From: Onchidella celtica
Taxonomy: Eukaryota; Mollusca; Gastropoda; Systellommatophora; Onchidiidae
Direction: 5' to 3'
Length of the DNA: 64,000 nucleotides
NCBI GenBank assembly: GCA_963931925.1
Contig: OZ007569.1
Location: 16,665,045 to 16,729,044, forward strand
The position numbers were made by a program, and so were the translations under genes. This document shows, one piece after another, positions 21,901 through 27,882 of the stretch; position 1 is the first letter of the stretch, and every line of letters starts with the position of its first letter. The notes under the pieces were generated by a model that was not told where the DNA came from, ran no database searches, and saw only the letters and a program-made list of their open reading frames with translations.

Positions 21901-22101
21901 AGTCACATCTGACCAATGCTGATATTTTTTCCCTTTCAATTCGCTGGAATAATTTTTTTTTAAATTAAGCCTCAACAAGAATACCTTGCTATACACATAA
22001 GCATGTCCGCTGATCCATCGTAGAAGTGACAGATACTTGAGGGCAAAGGCTACAACAATGCAAAGCACAGTTGAAGTTACAGACAGGAATAGCAAATTCA
22101 T
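747..22101 (-). CDS. membrane-anchored START-domain protein, 12 exons, 3' end outside window
   Basis: Exons in transcript order: 22101-21985, 21505-21452, 20951-20799, 20280-20143, 19439-19324, 18061-17916, 17169-16498, 14780-14719, 13981-13911, 2931-2835, 2156-2114, 904-747. All introns are GT-AG and the phases join into one frame of 609 codons. Residues 1-39 hold a hydrophobic anchor. Residues about 58-255 look like a diverged START fold (GWKIDSYAHG, EWKPGV, CEFYLIQPVEE). About 256-465 is a Ser/Asp/Glu-rich linker. About 466-609 is a START domain (GGWIYIGKG, KTVWDAVRNPRTRFTYDD, then the strands before its C-terminal helix). START domains bind sterols, phospholipids or ceramide in a hydrophobic cavity, so a membrane-tethered lipid-transfer role is inferred. 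The ATG at 22101 is chosen because it opens the anchor exon; upstream untranslated exons are possible. Intron 9 (11 kb) carries the LTR retrotransposon. I cannot name a vertebrate orthologue. Confidence 0.82.
1382..1744 (+). pseudogene. LINE reverse-transcriptase C-terminal relic
   Basis: One frame reads MKCFRKTVNITRRDRQRNEV, then a frame change leads into LKWFGHLSRMP and GRDRPRKRWTEGVK. This is the usual 'M-R-x-x-R-x-x-x-x-R-R-D-R-x-R-N ... L-x-W-F-G-H-x-x-R-M ... G-R-P-x-x-R-W' tail of APE-type LINE polymerases. At least one frameshift separates the halves and nothing of the catalytic domain remains. It lies in intron 11 of the START gene, on the opposite strand. Confidence 0.75.
2114..2156 (-). 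CDS. START gene exon 11
   Basis: A 43-bp microexon, KVDIIETIDSTLKL, between TTTCTGTTTCAG and a consensus GTAAGT. It is the strand after the Tyr-Asp motif. Only its phase fit and its position between exons 10 and 12 make it identifiable. Confidence 0.8.
2835..2931 (-). CDS. START gene exon 10
   Basis: Acceptor CATCTCACAG, donor GTATTT. It encodes YIGKGFVLAPPKTVWDAVRN followed by PRTRFTYDDTLK. The strand, then 'P-x-x-V-W-D-x-x-x-x', then the 'R-x-x-Y/W-D' order is the most diagnostic START signature in the gene. Confidence 0.85.
2932..4554. other. intron 9 sequence without recognised features
   Basis: AT-rich, with a pyrimidine tract at 3710-3770 including a C-run. No exon-like or transposon-like sequence was found. 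Confidence 0.4.
4555..4925. repeat. imperfect inverted repeat (fold-back)
   Basis: About 65 bp at 4860-4925 is roughly three-quarters identical to the reverse complement of 4565-4650. Both arms carry a form of TTTGGCCAYATTTTGACT. A related phrase recurs at 58990-59040 inside a hAT-like relic, so this may be the palindromic interior of a decayed non-autonomous transposon. No outer ends were identified. Confidence 0.5.
5304..5530. mobile_element. small non-autonomous inverted-repeat transposon, 5-bp TSD
   Basis: The ends are a perfect 14-bp inverted repeat, CAGGGCTCCCACTC at 5304-5317 and its complement at 5517-5530. Direct copies of ATGTC flank it at 5299-5303 and 5531-5535. The CAGGG terminus is hAT-like, but hAT normally duplicates 8 bp, so the superfamily is open. 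A nested palindrome (CCGCGGATTTCCGCGG) sits near the right end. There is no coding capacity. Confidence 0.72.
5598..5880 (+). repeat. dispersed repeat, copy 1
   Basis: About 270 bp that aligns in the same orientation to 55738-55965. Both copies share the phrases ATCGTCACT, GCTGACAGTTCA/GCTGATGGTTCA, TGTCAGATAATATT-like and CTCAAAAGTG(C/T)CAAAAATGAC. I found no coding capacity or terminal repeats, and I do not recognise the family. Confidence 0.6.
6111..6906 (+). repeat. 5' LTR
   Basis: 796 bp, TG...CA, with 6-bp inverted termini TGTCAC/GTGACA. A poly(A) signal AATAAA lies near 6800. It is identical to the 3' LTR except at 6672, as far as I could read. Confidence 0.95.
6907..6970 (+). promoter_or_regulatory. 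triplicated primer-binding site, tRNA-Pro type
   Basis: TGGGGGCTCGTCC occurs at 6908, 6931 and 6954 with a 23-bp period. Each copy is preceded by GTGACAC, that is, by the last six bases of the LTR plus C. The first two extend to a 14-base match, TGGGGGCTCGTCCG, to the tRNA-Pro primer site used by murine leukaemia virus. The third diverges after CC. Direct reading shows that the LTR-end/primer-site junction has been copied tandemly. Confidence 0.85.
6971..7873 (+). other. retrotransposon 5' leader
   Basis: About 900 bp of AT-rich leader between the primer sites and the Gag ATG at 7874, with several pyrimidine tracts. It has no long frame and would hold the packaging signal if one exists. Confidence 0.6.
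7874..10585 (+). CDS. Gag-protease-integrase polyprotein with integrase core deleted
   Basis: 903 codons, open throughout. Residues 25-130 are a charged coiled coil with repeated EREAKDK/EREFKLKELEAQ phrases. About 140-330 is a retrotransposon Gag capsid-like region starting IKLPTFDDRKDDIDAFLYRF. Two CCHC zinc knuckles start at Cys413 (CWTCGRVGHFSREC) and Cys431 (CWNCGRADHISVNC). An aspartic protease has its active site at Asp531 (LRDTGST). An integrase HHCC finger uses His722, His729, Cys758 and Cys761. After KKVSIDLVD the frame jumps straight to post-core sequence (LRERLSSARTIAEE) and a GPY/F module (TWKGPYVIEQ), so the D,D-E catalytic core is absent. The deletion kept the frame. The stop at 10583 precedes the RT fragment. 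Confidence 0.9.
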   Translation: MAELQQLMKLGKELGLEGEELRGWIKEQQADLRDERAKDREREKEAQERQREEEREAKDKQQEREAKDKEEEREFKLKELEAQQQEREFKLKELHQQQERQAQERELKLKEIEAQVKIAELESKKNTPTETVERQVHNKGGVRIKLPTFDDRKDDIDAFLYRFELNAQLQWGENKELWATYLASLLQGRALTYFKELQREDVQDYDKLKALLLRRFARTEEYFREQFRRARADTREDFAAFVARLTEYFANWVDLAHVGTDFAKLKDLMIRDQLYASCHKDLVAFLKENEPATVQEASKLAEAYRTAHPSKPVARAYVQDAGYVAVVEGSPAGLRDRSRQRGAYSGQAQGQRRGYHQSPAYGSGKFDRAGGLGRGNGRGRVVTFADDRRHRDFSSGRDGSRGPRPSAAQGAECWTCGRVGHFSRECRAAKCWNCGRADHISVNCPAGRIAANVDSSSSPCSPNKFHHAAACVTSDNGGGQYSKCPSCEKLLSSGVLPCGRKIPVMNSCHTGGGLRVYPGFVGDEPVSVLRDTGSTVVGVHRDCIRDSQLTGETVPCIQFSGAIEKLPMARIMIDTPFLSGEVEAVVGCFPGAQLIIGNVSRVVSPSDENVQAWSQSKDIDFCAAVETRRRVADKDKIRPLATPAVNLDITPERLARLQREDPSLNPCFGEARTEKTRRYKNGSSSFFVQGGILFRMYVTVASVQKQVVVPRSLIATVLRLAHDVPLADHMGSARTKQRVLKNFYWPSVYRDVRLYCKTCSACQKTTHKGRTPKAPLQKIPTVSEPFKKVSIDLVDLRERLSSARTIAEEASGIASKRAKDYKDRGSKLRIFKPGDKILLLLPTDHNKLLMTWKGPYVIEQVVSRVYYAIHIDGSSKVVHVDMLQRFHERPEYLYSHTSVEGHT
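10570..11396 (+). CDS. reverse transcriptase (C-terminal part) and RNase H
   Basis: The frame is open from 10440, but homology starts near 10570 with DIPNVVSFFDDIACH, the RT catalytic 'x-x-D-D' box. The fingers and earlier palm motifs are gone. RT thumb/connection (LGHIVGRGVQ, VRSLVGILNYYRKFIPNF) follows. RNase H then follows with its acidic residues in DASDSGVG, IERECLAIVW, TDHKPLTFL and HIADYLSRA. The upstream frame overlaps but carries the integrase tail, so a second deletion joined the integrase end to mid-RT. In an intact relative this would follow integrase and be translated with it or by frameshift. Confidence 0.88.
11397..11738 (+). other. retrotransposon 3' untranslated region
   Basis: AT-rich, no frame longer than a few codons and no envelope-like gene. 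Confidence 0.6.
11739..11752 (+). promoter_or_regulatory. polypurine tract
   Basis: GGGGTGGGGGATGA directly abuts the 3' LTR, where plus-strand DNA priming is expected. A T-run precedes it. Confidence 0.85.
11753..12548 (+). repeat. 3' LTR
   Basis: 796 bp, matching the 5' LTR at every position I compared except 12314. It is followed at once by the GACCA duplication. Confidence 0.95.
12554..13910. other. intron 9 remainder of the START gene
   Basis: AT-rich. It holds a C-run with adjoining A/G- and CA-rich simple sequence (13205-13275). A diverged tandem duplication of about 40 bp lies at 13558-13632 (GAATATTCGGCTTTCTG / GAATATTTGGCTTCCTG). The frame at 13056-13484 is low-complexity and not gene-like. 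Confidence 0.45.
13911..13981 (-). CDS. START gene exon 9
   Basis: Twenty-three codons plus 2 nt, acceptor TCTTGACAG and a consensus GTAAGT donor. It encodes AMQASNIDLELPSQQQAETS and the GGW that starts the first START strand; the Ile codon is completed in exon 10. The 11-kb intron that follows contains the LTR retrotransposon. Confidence 0.74.
14259..14508 (+). mobile_element. 5'-truncated LINE 3' end (I/Nimb-like family), copy 1
   Basis: Begins at the ORF-terminal phrase ACAACTTGATTTAA and runs through a 3' UTR ending in repeated CAAACT. It matches 15260-15502 closely, including CAGATCTATACAAAACAA and GTACCCAAATAGACC. It lies in intron 8 of the START gene. Confidence 0.72.
14719..14780 (-). 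CDS. START gene exon 8 (first helix of C-terminal START)
   Basis: Sixty-two bases, entering in phase 1 after TTCTGTACAG and leaving in phase 0 before GTGAGG. It encodes DLEVARYKTMSNQCAAELMA, an amphipathic helix where START domains begin. Confidence 0.72.
15028..15502 (+). mobile_element. 5'-truncated LINE 3' end (I/Nimb-like family), copy 2
   Basis: An open frame from 15041 to 15268 gives GEDPPECMACNCQLSIKHIL, then TECVDFLHIRRGHYARG and MKELFSDTDPQ...FLKEAKIYNLI. This is the Cys/His-containing C-terminal tail typical of I/Nimb- or jockey-like LINE polymerases. The same 3' UTR as copy 1 follows, again ending in (CAAACT)n. The rest of the element was lost, as in most LINE insertions. It lies in intron 7 of the START gene. 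Confidence 0.75.
15503..16298. other. intron 7 sequence, nothing recognised
   Basis: No exon-like reading frames or element ends seen. Confidence 0.4.
16303..16472. mobile_element. palindromic MITE flanked by TTAA
   Basis: TTAA lies at 16299-16302 and 16473-16476. The ends are inverted: GCTAGGTTTCCATGTGTA against GCTGAGTTTTCATGTGTA on the other strand. Inside, 16308-16336 and 16376-16402 form a second inverted pair (TCCATGTGTAC...GGAAATGGCA). TTAA duplication is typical of piggyBac and Kolobok transposons; the termini do not decide between them. The right end is only about 20 bp from the donor of START exon 7. Confidence 0.7.
16498..17169 (-). CDS. START gene exon 7 (helix end plus acidic/serine linker)
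   Basis: The largest exon, 672 bp. It opens with VDRCLVSVVTWSRASSSSSA and a helix-prone stretch (LSSLAEYIALRKLQKT) that could be the closing helix of the first START-like fold. It then runs through a disordered linker with clusters of Ser, Asp and Glu. Near the end a short helical segment (NRELEAIEAMLDDDDAAGG) precedes a glycine run. Donor is GTAATT, phase 1. Confidence 0.8.
17916..18061 (-). CDS. START gene exon 6
   Basis: Enters in phase 2 after a TAATTAG acceptor and ends in phase 1 before GTTTGT. TVRFWHREDNGVCWLLQ and CEFYLIQPVE look like consecutive beta strands of a START sheet ('x-F-Y-L-I-Q-P'). Confidence 0.75.
18249..18503 (-). pseudogene. THAP-domain relic
   Basis: Starts MPASCIVIDCYDRGG and continues SKLVRFHMI...NKGKEV. 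This fits the THAP N-terminus: M-P-x-x-C-x4-C, Arg, then F-H. The rest of the zinc module (C-x-x-H, AVPTIF-like end) is not there, and the frame soon becomes unrelated. THAP domains are DNA-binding heads of P-element transposases and of host genes derived from them. It lies in intron 5 of the START gene in the same orientation, so an alternative exon cannot be fully excluded, but no good splice sites frame it. Confidence 0.5.
19324..19439 (-). CDS. START gene exon 5
   Basis: Thirty-eight codons plus 2 nt, acceptor ATGTTGCAG and donor GTAATT. It encodes a Cys-containing polar stretch (VDCVKEERLCPPNSRFGLRG), probably a loop inside the first START-like region. Confidence 0.7.
20143..20280 (-). 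CDS. START gene exon 4
   Basis: Forty-six codons, phase 0 at both ends, acceptor TTGTTTAG and donor GTTTTG. ALLQVLKDISQSCEWKPGV resembles the helix followed by 'R-x-x-W-D' that START domains place about 50 residues in. Confidence 0.76.
20799..20951 (-). CDS. START gene exon 3 (start of first START-like region)
   Basis: Fifty-one codons, phase 0 at both ends, acceptor TATTTCAG and donor GTACAG. It contains KGWKIDSYAHGHRIWFNFL and IKVYAVFDRVRSSSQ. This is the Trp - strand - 'x-K-V/Y-x-x-x' pattern at the N-terminal end of START folds. Confidence 0.78.
21452..21505 (-). CDS. START gene exon 2
   Basis: Eighteen codons (RHEHLSILEVLDLFKNVK) between a TTTCAACAG acceptor and a GTAAAA donor, phase 0 at both ends. 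This is a short amphipathic link between the membrane anchor and the first START-like region. Confidence 0.7.
21985..22101 (-). CDS. START gene exon 1 (membrane anchor)
   Basis: Thirty-nine codons, Met to Lys, ending in phase 0 before a GTATTC donor. The first 20 or so residues are almost entirely hydrophobic (LLFLSVTSTVLCIVVAFAL) and are followed by Lys and Arg, which fits a signal-anchor or an uncleaved N-terminal membrane segment. Confidence 0.72.
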
Positions 22102-23150
22102 CCTTTCAATAGGCTAGCATGTCTCAGTAATGCTTTGAAGTCTAACCCATTGATGCAAATCACCCGATCTGTAATTAAAAATAATTATTATAAATGAAAC
22201 AAGGCCACGCTTATTCGCAGATGTCGATGCAGACAATATTTGTTTTTCCATACAGTTTCATTTACCAGTGTTTTTGTGATTAAATCACGTTTTGTGATGC
22301 TCTTATCAAGACATCACAACATCACATCGCATATGACTGCAGTCTGAACTTGAATAACTTTCCCAACTTTTGTGTCTCCACAACTTCCGTCTTGAGTTCA
22401 AAGGTAAATATGTGACCGTATAGTTTTCTCCATATAGTGGTCTGGTGTAAGCACACAGAAGTGCTCTGGACACTCTACTTTAGCTGGATTTTAATTGAAA
22501 ATATGTTACCTGGGGATTATAAGCGTGATTATGCACATATGGCGCTGACTGCACTGCCATTAATAAAAGTGACATGCATTCATTTGACATCACGCATGAG
22601 GAAACATCAGTGTTGTGTGTGCATCAACTGGGATCAGTAGATGCATTATTATTTAATATTAATATGATTACATGATGTATTTAAAACAAGAGTTGAAAAG
22701 AGCCACTGCACACCAGCTCGTGTGGTAACAACTGAAGAAAAGTGAATTTAATGAGAAACAAAGAATATTGTGGTAAAATCCAAATACATAGGCTATATTT
22801 CAAGGCATTTTGCAACTTGATCAAAGAATACTCTGAACAGATCTAGTAAATTCAGTGACTTAAATATGTACGGGAACATTTCTCCCTACTTTTAAAGCAG
22901 GAAAGAAAGATGGCAGAGAAGAAATAGAAGTTATAGGAGGAGCGGAAAAGAAAGAAGGAGTTAGCAGAGGCAAAGAAAAGGGAAGGTAGAAAGAAGAAGT
23001 GGGTGGTGTTGTGTGGCGGTGAAGAGCAGCCCACAAAAATTGGGCAAAATACCAGCATGAGGATGAGAAAGAGTGGGAAGACAGAGAATTGGAAAAGAGG
23101 AGAATGGGAAGATTGATTATCAGATCTATTTTGATATTGAATTAATTGAT
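22102..23150. other. upstream region of the START gene
   Basis: Would contain the START gene promoter and any 5' untranslated exon. I see no clear TATA box or CpG island. A purine-rich tract (GA-rich) lies at 22895-23110. Confidence 0.4.
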
Positions 23151-23198
23151 CACGGCTCCGAAAATGCACCGATTTCTTTCACTTCAGTTTTCCGCAAT
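23151..23198 (+). repeat. left terminal inverted repeat of the Chapaev-type element
   Basis: CACGGCTCCGAA at the very end, then TGCA, then TTTCACTTCAGTTTT after a short spacer. The order of blocks matches the right end. Confidence 0.78.
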
Positions 23199-24026
23199 AA
23201 ATCGCCTCCCGAGTGACAGGCCGTCGACGATGGTACCCCGGAATGGGGTGAGGGATGGGTTAACGACATGCCTGTGGTTTACCTGTCCTGTGGCACAAAA
23301 GCGCGCCAAAATTCACAGAATCTTTAAATCAGGTGGCTTCTCAAATGCATTCCGTTCAAGACTTTCTTCCGAATGCAGCAAAATTTTGGTTATCAGAGCA
23401 TATTGTTCGATAGTGATTCTTTCATTGTGCAAAAATTCGTGTGGACAGCATCAAAAGTTTTGATACAGTCGTATGCAGAAAGTGCGCATTTAAATTTCAG
23501 AAATTTTGCAGAATCTTTGTTTCCTGAGTGAATGTTTACGTTGATTTATGCAAATAGCAACCATAGGTTTTATTAAAAGTTTATTCATTAGAATCAGAAT
23601 TATATCTAGTTTACAATGATATTGATTTGACCCACAGGTCAGGAATAGTAAAATAATTATGAATAATACCGTGACAGCGACTGAAAATATTAGATTTTTG
23701 TTCATGTCGCGTTTCTCTTTGTGATAGAGAAATCTGCTTTTGTCGTAAAGAAAACCGTGTTTCGGTTAAATTTTAAGAAATAAATTGTAAATTCTAGATA
23801 TTTTCAGTTACAAGTAAATTCTGACCAAAAAACAAAAAAAAATCAGCGAATACTTCCCTTGACTGAACATCATTTTATTTTTGTCAAATCTCATGTTAAC
23901 TGTTCCCGTACTTTCCTGTAGGCTGTTTAACAGTTTCATGAGATGTTTGTCTATACTAAGGCATAAATGTTGCCATTTAGCCTAAAATCATAATCTGTTT
24001 CCATTAACAGCAGATACGATATTGAC

Positions 24027-24389
24027 ATGAATCATTCGTATGAAGTACATGTGAAAAATGTAGACGCTTTATGTAGGATTTGTGGCAGGAGATCCCTAAC
24101 TGCTAAACAAAGGAAATCAGGGACAAAACCACGAAAATGCATTGTTTTCAAGGATGACATTTTATTTATCTGTCATTTGAATATCGGACAAGATATTGCT
24201 GGTACACATTCCACAACAATTTGTTTTCCCTGTGTGGATGCCATAAAAAATGCAAAAAAACGTAAAAAGGAGGAGTATTTCAAGAACACTTTGAAAAGCG
24301 CTCAGGATAGCCAGCATATCTGGATTCCCTATGATGAGACGATGGCCTTTAGTGACTGTACATCATGCAAGCATTTTTACTTCATTTAA
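24027..24389 (+). CDS. RAG1-like N-terminal zinc-binding region of the transposon protein
   Basis: 120 codons. Cys16-x2-Cys19 (LCRICGRRSL) is followed by His61-x4-Cys66-x2-Cys69 (THSTTICFPC), then a Trp and a further Cys-x2-Cys (DCTSC). In vertebrate RAG1 the N-terminal region has the same order (CRICG, then H-x4-C-x2-C, then W...C-x2-C). The 13 residues before the His also line up without gaps. This region supports ubiquitin-ligase and accessory functions in RAG1; in the transposon its role is unknown. The frame stops just after DCTSCKHFYF. A relative would probably read on, so a one-base change near the T-run at 24374 is likely. Confidence 0.72.
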   Translation: MNHSYEVHVKNVDALCRICGRRSLTAKQRKSGTKPRKCIVFKDDILFICHLNIGQDIAGTHSTTICFPCVDAIKNAKKRKKEEYFKNTLKSAQDSQHIWIPYDETMAFSDCTSCKHFYFI

Positions 24390-25189
24390 TGCTGGCAACA
24401 AATTTGTCAAGTCAGATACAAATACTTGCACACAGTCTTGTGAGACGATCAGCTCTGCCGCAGTGCCCAGCACTGATGAGTGTACTGACCCTTTTTCCAC
24501 ATGAAGAAAATGACACAGAACCAAACATATCTAAGTCGCCGAGAAACGTAAGCCTACAACAACGGCCAGACTTCTCTCAATCGGATATAACAGATTTATA
24601 CATACAAGACGATGCCGCTGCCTCTCTGCAGTTTGCTCATGCCATCGGTGGCGATGATTTACGGCTGTCAGTCAGATATTTTGAAACACAACCACTTGCA
24701 TTTTCAACGCCAAGGAAAGAACAATATAACATAAAGCACACTTCAGATATTGCAACCTCACCATTTACAACACCAGAAAAGGCAGATCCCACAAAGAACA
24801 CAGTAGGTACATCGCCTTTCACAACCCCAGAGAGAGGTGATAACGTCACAAGTAGCAGGAGCACCGCAACTACAACAACACCAGAGCTTCCAAAGACACG
24901 TGCAGACAAAGTTATATCACCAATGATCAAAATGAACATATCAAAAAGCTCTTCATTAATTGACCAGCCTTTAAATTTAGAGGAGGAGAAACTGACTACA
25001 CATTTAATCAAAAGAAAGCTAAAATCTTCCGAAGACGGACAGACACTGAAATGTAAAACAGGAGTCCCAAATCTTTTATTCACACGAATAATAAACCCGA
25101 GAACACAAACAGAAAAGGCAAGCTCTACATCAAGATGGAAAAGGTCAAAACTTTTGGGAAATGTTCGCTCATCTTTCTGGAGACACTGA
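24365..25189 (+). CDS. middle linker segment of the transposon protein, shifted frame
   Basis: 274 codons in a different frame, overlapping the segments on both sides by about 25-29 bp. It is low in recognisable motifs: Thr/Ser/Pro-rich with a doubled SPFTTPE(K/R) phrase, and Lys/Arg-rich near its end (SRWKRSKLL). It looks like a disordered linker between the zinc region and the catalytic region. The ATG at 24365 is probably not a real start; continuity with the preceding segment by a frameshift correction is more likely. Confidence 0.55.
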   Translation: MQAFLLHLMLATNLSSQIQILAHSLVRRSALPQCPALMSVLTLFPHEENDTEPNISKSPRNVSLQQRPDFSQSDITDLYIQDDAAASLQFAHAIGGDDLRLSVRYFETQPLAFSTPRKEQYNIKHTSDIATSPFTTPEKADPTKNTVGTSPFTTPERGDNVTSSRSTATTTTPELPKTRADKVISPMIKMNISKSSSLIDQPLNLEEEKLTTHLIKRKLKSSEDGQTLKCKTGVPNLLFTRIINPRTQTEKASSTSRWKRSKLLGNVRSSFWRH

Positions 25190-26975
25190 AGGTTCCCGTG
25201 AATGCCAACACATTGCAGAACTTAAATATTTAAAAGCAGACTCAAGAAAAAGAATATGTCGAGCTGTAAATAAGAAGGAAAAAGTTGTTATCACGAAAGA
25301 GATATTTCTAGCCATGAAGGAGGCAGTGGGTCTGACACAACGACAAGTCGACATCCAAAACAGATTTTTAAAATGGCATGGCACAGCATTTTCAAATGAG
25401 CACAAGGTGCGTGCGTACAGCAAAAGTATGACAGGAAAATACATAGAAATCACAGAACGAAAATTTGTAGATGGAAAGGGTAGACCAGTAACAGCTCCAA
25501 TAGCCTCAATAAAAAATGTACCGGAGTTTGTGTCAGACCTTTTGGAAAAGTATGCTGAAAATAAGCAGCTGACGTGGTTCAACGGAACCATCCCAGAGGA
25601 TGAAATCTGGCTCAAAGTCGGTGCTGACCACGGCAAGCAAAGTTTCAAAGTTGCGCTTCATGTGTGCAATGTGCACAAGAACAACTCTAAACAGCACACA
25701 CATTTGGTATCCATCGCAGAGGTAAAGGACACCATTCCAAATCTACAATTGATTTTTGCCGATCTTCGGGATCAAATACACAAGCTGCAGGAGATGAAAT
25801 GGCGTGAGAAGAAGATTATAATATTTTTGTTCGGGGACTACGCCTTTCTGTCTCATATCTATGGAATTTCCGGTGCTACGGGAACATATCCCTGTCTCTT
25901 CTGCCTAGATTCGAAAAAGAAGATCCAAAAGGAAAGCACAGAGCCTTGCCAGAAAAGGACATTGAAATCAATTCATGCAGATGCAAAACATTTTGAAGAC
26001 AGCGGTGGTGAAACAAATAATGTTAAATTTTACAATAATGTTCTGAGATCTCCAATCCTACAGATTGACATACCTTACGTGACACCGCCCTACCTACATA
26101 TTCTACTAGGAATTGCATTAAAACACCATACACTTCTTGAGCAGGAGGCACAGAATATTGACAATATGATTGCCCGGGAGAAAGATCCAGTTTTTGGAAG
26201 AAACTGGTTGAATGCTGTTGAGAAAAAAAAAGAGATTAAACTGTACAAGGGTTGTGTAATACTTGATGCTGCGAGCAACAAGAAGAAAATGTGGAAGAGA
26301 GAAGTGAAGAGATGTAAGAAAGAGCTGTATGAATTGGAAGAACACAAAGACAAGGCTGTGGGGCCAGTACAAGAAAGTTTAGAGTCAGCACTACAGAGGC
26401 ATAAGATCGAGCGACAGGCCTATCATGGGGGCAATTTCATAGGGAACCACTGCAGAAAGTATTTTAAAGAAGAAGTTTTTACACACATTTCTGACACTCT
26501 TCTTAACAAAACACAAGAATACACTGAGGACGAGGACATTTTAGGGGTGGCCGTGACAACCAAGGTTATGTTTGATACATTAAATTCTCACTATGAACGT
26601 GTTCATTCTCTCATATCAAAAGCCCAGCCTGTTTCTGCAATCCAAGTAGCACAAGCTGAGTCTGCCATTTCAGATTACATGACCTTTTACAGACAGTGTT
26701 TTCCAAATCGTGTCATACCAAAACAACATATCCTGGAAAAACATTGCATAGAATTTATGCAAACATCTGGATTTGGACTAGGTTTTCTTGGGGAGCAAGG
26801 AGGCGAGCAACTTCATTCAACAGTTTCTCGACTGGCACGGAGAAGTGCGGCCATTAGATCTGACAAAGATAGACTCAAAAATATGTTGGAAAGTGCAATC
26901 CTTCTGACAGCACCAGAACTTAACTGTTTAGCACCTCAGCCGGCAAAAAGGAAAAGGAAAGGCAGCACCAAGTAG
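25161..26975 (+). CDS. RAG1/Chapaev-like DDE transposase catalytic region
   Basis: 604 codons. KVGADHGKQSFKVAL (Asp156) is the first catalytic-acid candidate. Next come FGDYAFL (Asp226) and, exactly 19 residues later, Cys245-x2-Cys248 in GTYPCLFC. RAG1 has an Asp and CxxC at the same spacing. IDIPYVTPPYLHI (Asp303) is the second-acid candidate. YHGGNFIGNHC resembles the RAG1 'N-G-N-F' helix region. HCIEFM...LGFLGEQGGEQLHS (Glu545/Glu548) is the glutamate motif. These are the acids expected of a cut-and-paste DDE enzyme acting on CAC-ended DNA. Apart from the frame change at its start the segment is intact over 1.8 kb, so loss of function is recent or reflects one or two indels. Confidence 0.75.
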   Translation: MFAHLSGDTEGSRECQHIAELKYLKADSRKRICRAVNKKEKVVITKEIFLAMKEAVGLTQRQVDIQNRFLKWHGTAFSNEHKVRAYSKSMTGKYIEITERKFVDGKGRPVTAPIASIKNVPEFVSDLLEKYAENKQLTWFNGTIPEDEIWLKVGADHGKQSFKVALHVCNVHKNNSKQHTHLVSIAEVKDTIPNLQLIFADLRDQIHKLQEMKWREKKIIIFLFGDYAFLSHIYGISGATGTYPCLFCLDSKKKIQKESTEPCQKRTLKSIHADAKHFEDSGGETNNVKFYNNVLRSPILQIDIPYVTPPYLHILLGIALKHHTLLEQEAQNIDNMIAREKDPVFGRNWLNAVEKKKEIKLYKGCVILDAASNKKKMWKREVKRCKKELYELEEHKDKAVGPVQESLESALQRHKIERQAYHGGNFIGNHCRKYFKEEVFTHISDTLLNKTQEYTEDEDILGVAVTTKVMFDTLNSHYERVHSLISKAQPVSAIQVAQAESAISDYMTFYRQCFPNRVIPKQHILEKHCIEFMQTSGFGLGFLGEQGGEQLHSTVSRLARRSAAIRSDKDRLKNMLESAILLTAPELNCLAPQPAKRKRKGSTK

Positions 26976-27844
26976 TAGATATTTCACCAGTTTACCCTTG
27001 TAAAAAAAAAACAACCAGCTAAAGAATCTTAAATGTGACAGTTTTAGTCCTATAAGTATTCTTTGACAAACAGTTGAGAATGTGTATGTGTGTGTACTTT
27101 GTTGGTCAATGTAATGCAGCTTGAAATCTTCATTATACATATTATATGCCTGTTCATGTAATCCTGATGAGAAAATGGCGATACTGCTTTTAATCGGTGG
27201 CCAACAACACTGAAAAGTTGCAATGCTACAGTGTTATACAAATCATTTCTGTCAAAAGCCATTTTTACGGTGTGATAATTGACTGGTAATGGGTATCAGT
27301 GCCCATTAGCAACCCAACACATGGATCGCTAACCTGAAGATACTGCAGCCTGAAGATACCGCAGCCATGTGGATGTGACGCTCTTTTGACATTTACAACC
27401 CCGTATTTTCTGAACTGGACTTGACCCGTGGAATCGGAAAAGTGAGACTTGTTGTTTAATGTCTTGTCCATCAATCTGCCAAAATTCATGTCACTTCATG
27501 GTTGCTATCTTTTATTACACCCATAATTAATTACTCACTTGTGAGTGGCATTTTGTGCAAATTTAATAGCAGTTTGTCATCATTTTATGGCTTTGAATTG
27601 GTGTATTTTCTTCTTTTTTTTCCACAAAACAAAAGAACAATATTTGCTGTGTACGAAATGGTTGTTCACTAGTTGAAAAATTTGTCAATAAAGATGTAAT
27701 TAATAGGTAAATGCAGTGCCTGTCACGCATTCCACACATTCCTTTAACATGCCTAAGCCAGCCAGCACAGGTAAAATTTTCACCAGGAGGCGGCGCGCGG
27801 CCTCCCGCTGAGTCTTGACAGAAAGGGGCGTAAGATTTATGGGC
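26976..27844 (+). other. 3' non-coding part of the Chapaev-type element
   Basis: No coding frame. A GTATGTGTGTGT stretch near 27080 and a doubled phrase (GAAGATACTGCAGCCT / GAAGATACCGCAGCC) at 27336-27366 are the only structure seen. Confidence 0.5.
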
Positions 27845-27882
27845 TGGGTACCAAACTGAAGTGAATGCAGTTCGGCGCCGTG
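27845..27882 (-). repeat. right terminal inverted repeat of the Chapaev-type element
   Basis: Read on the minus strand it is CACGGCGCCGAACTGCA, immediately followed by TTCACTTCAGTTTGG. The spacing between blocks is shorter than at the left end, as is usual for diverged termini. Confidence 0.78.

Noticed and set aside
24365..24390. Programmed -1 frameshift between the first two segments of the RAG1-like protein
   Set aside because: The T-run is not placed as an X_XXY_YYZ heptamer in the zero frame and no obvious downstream structure was seen. A simple indel is more likely.
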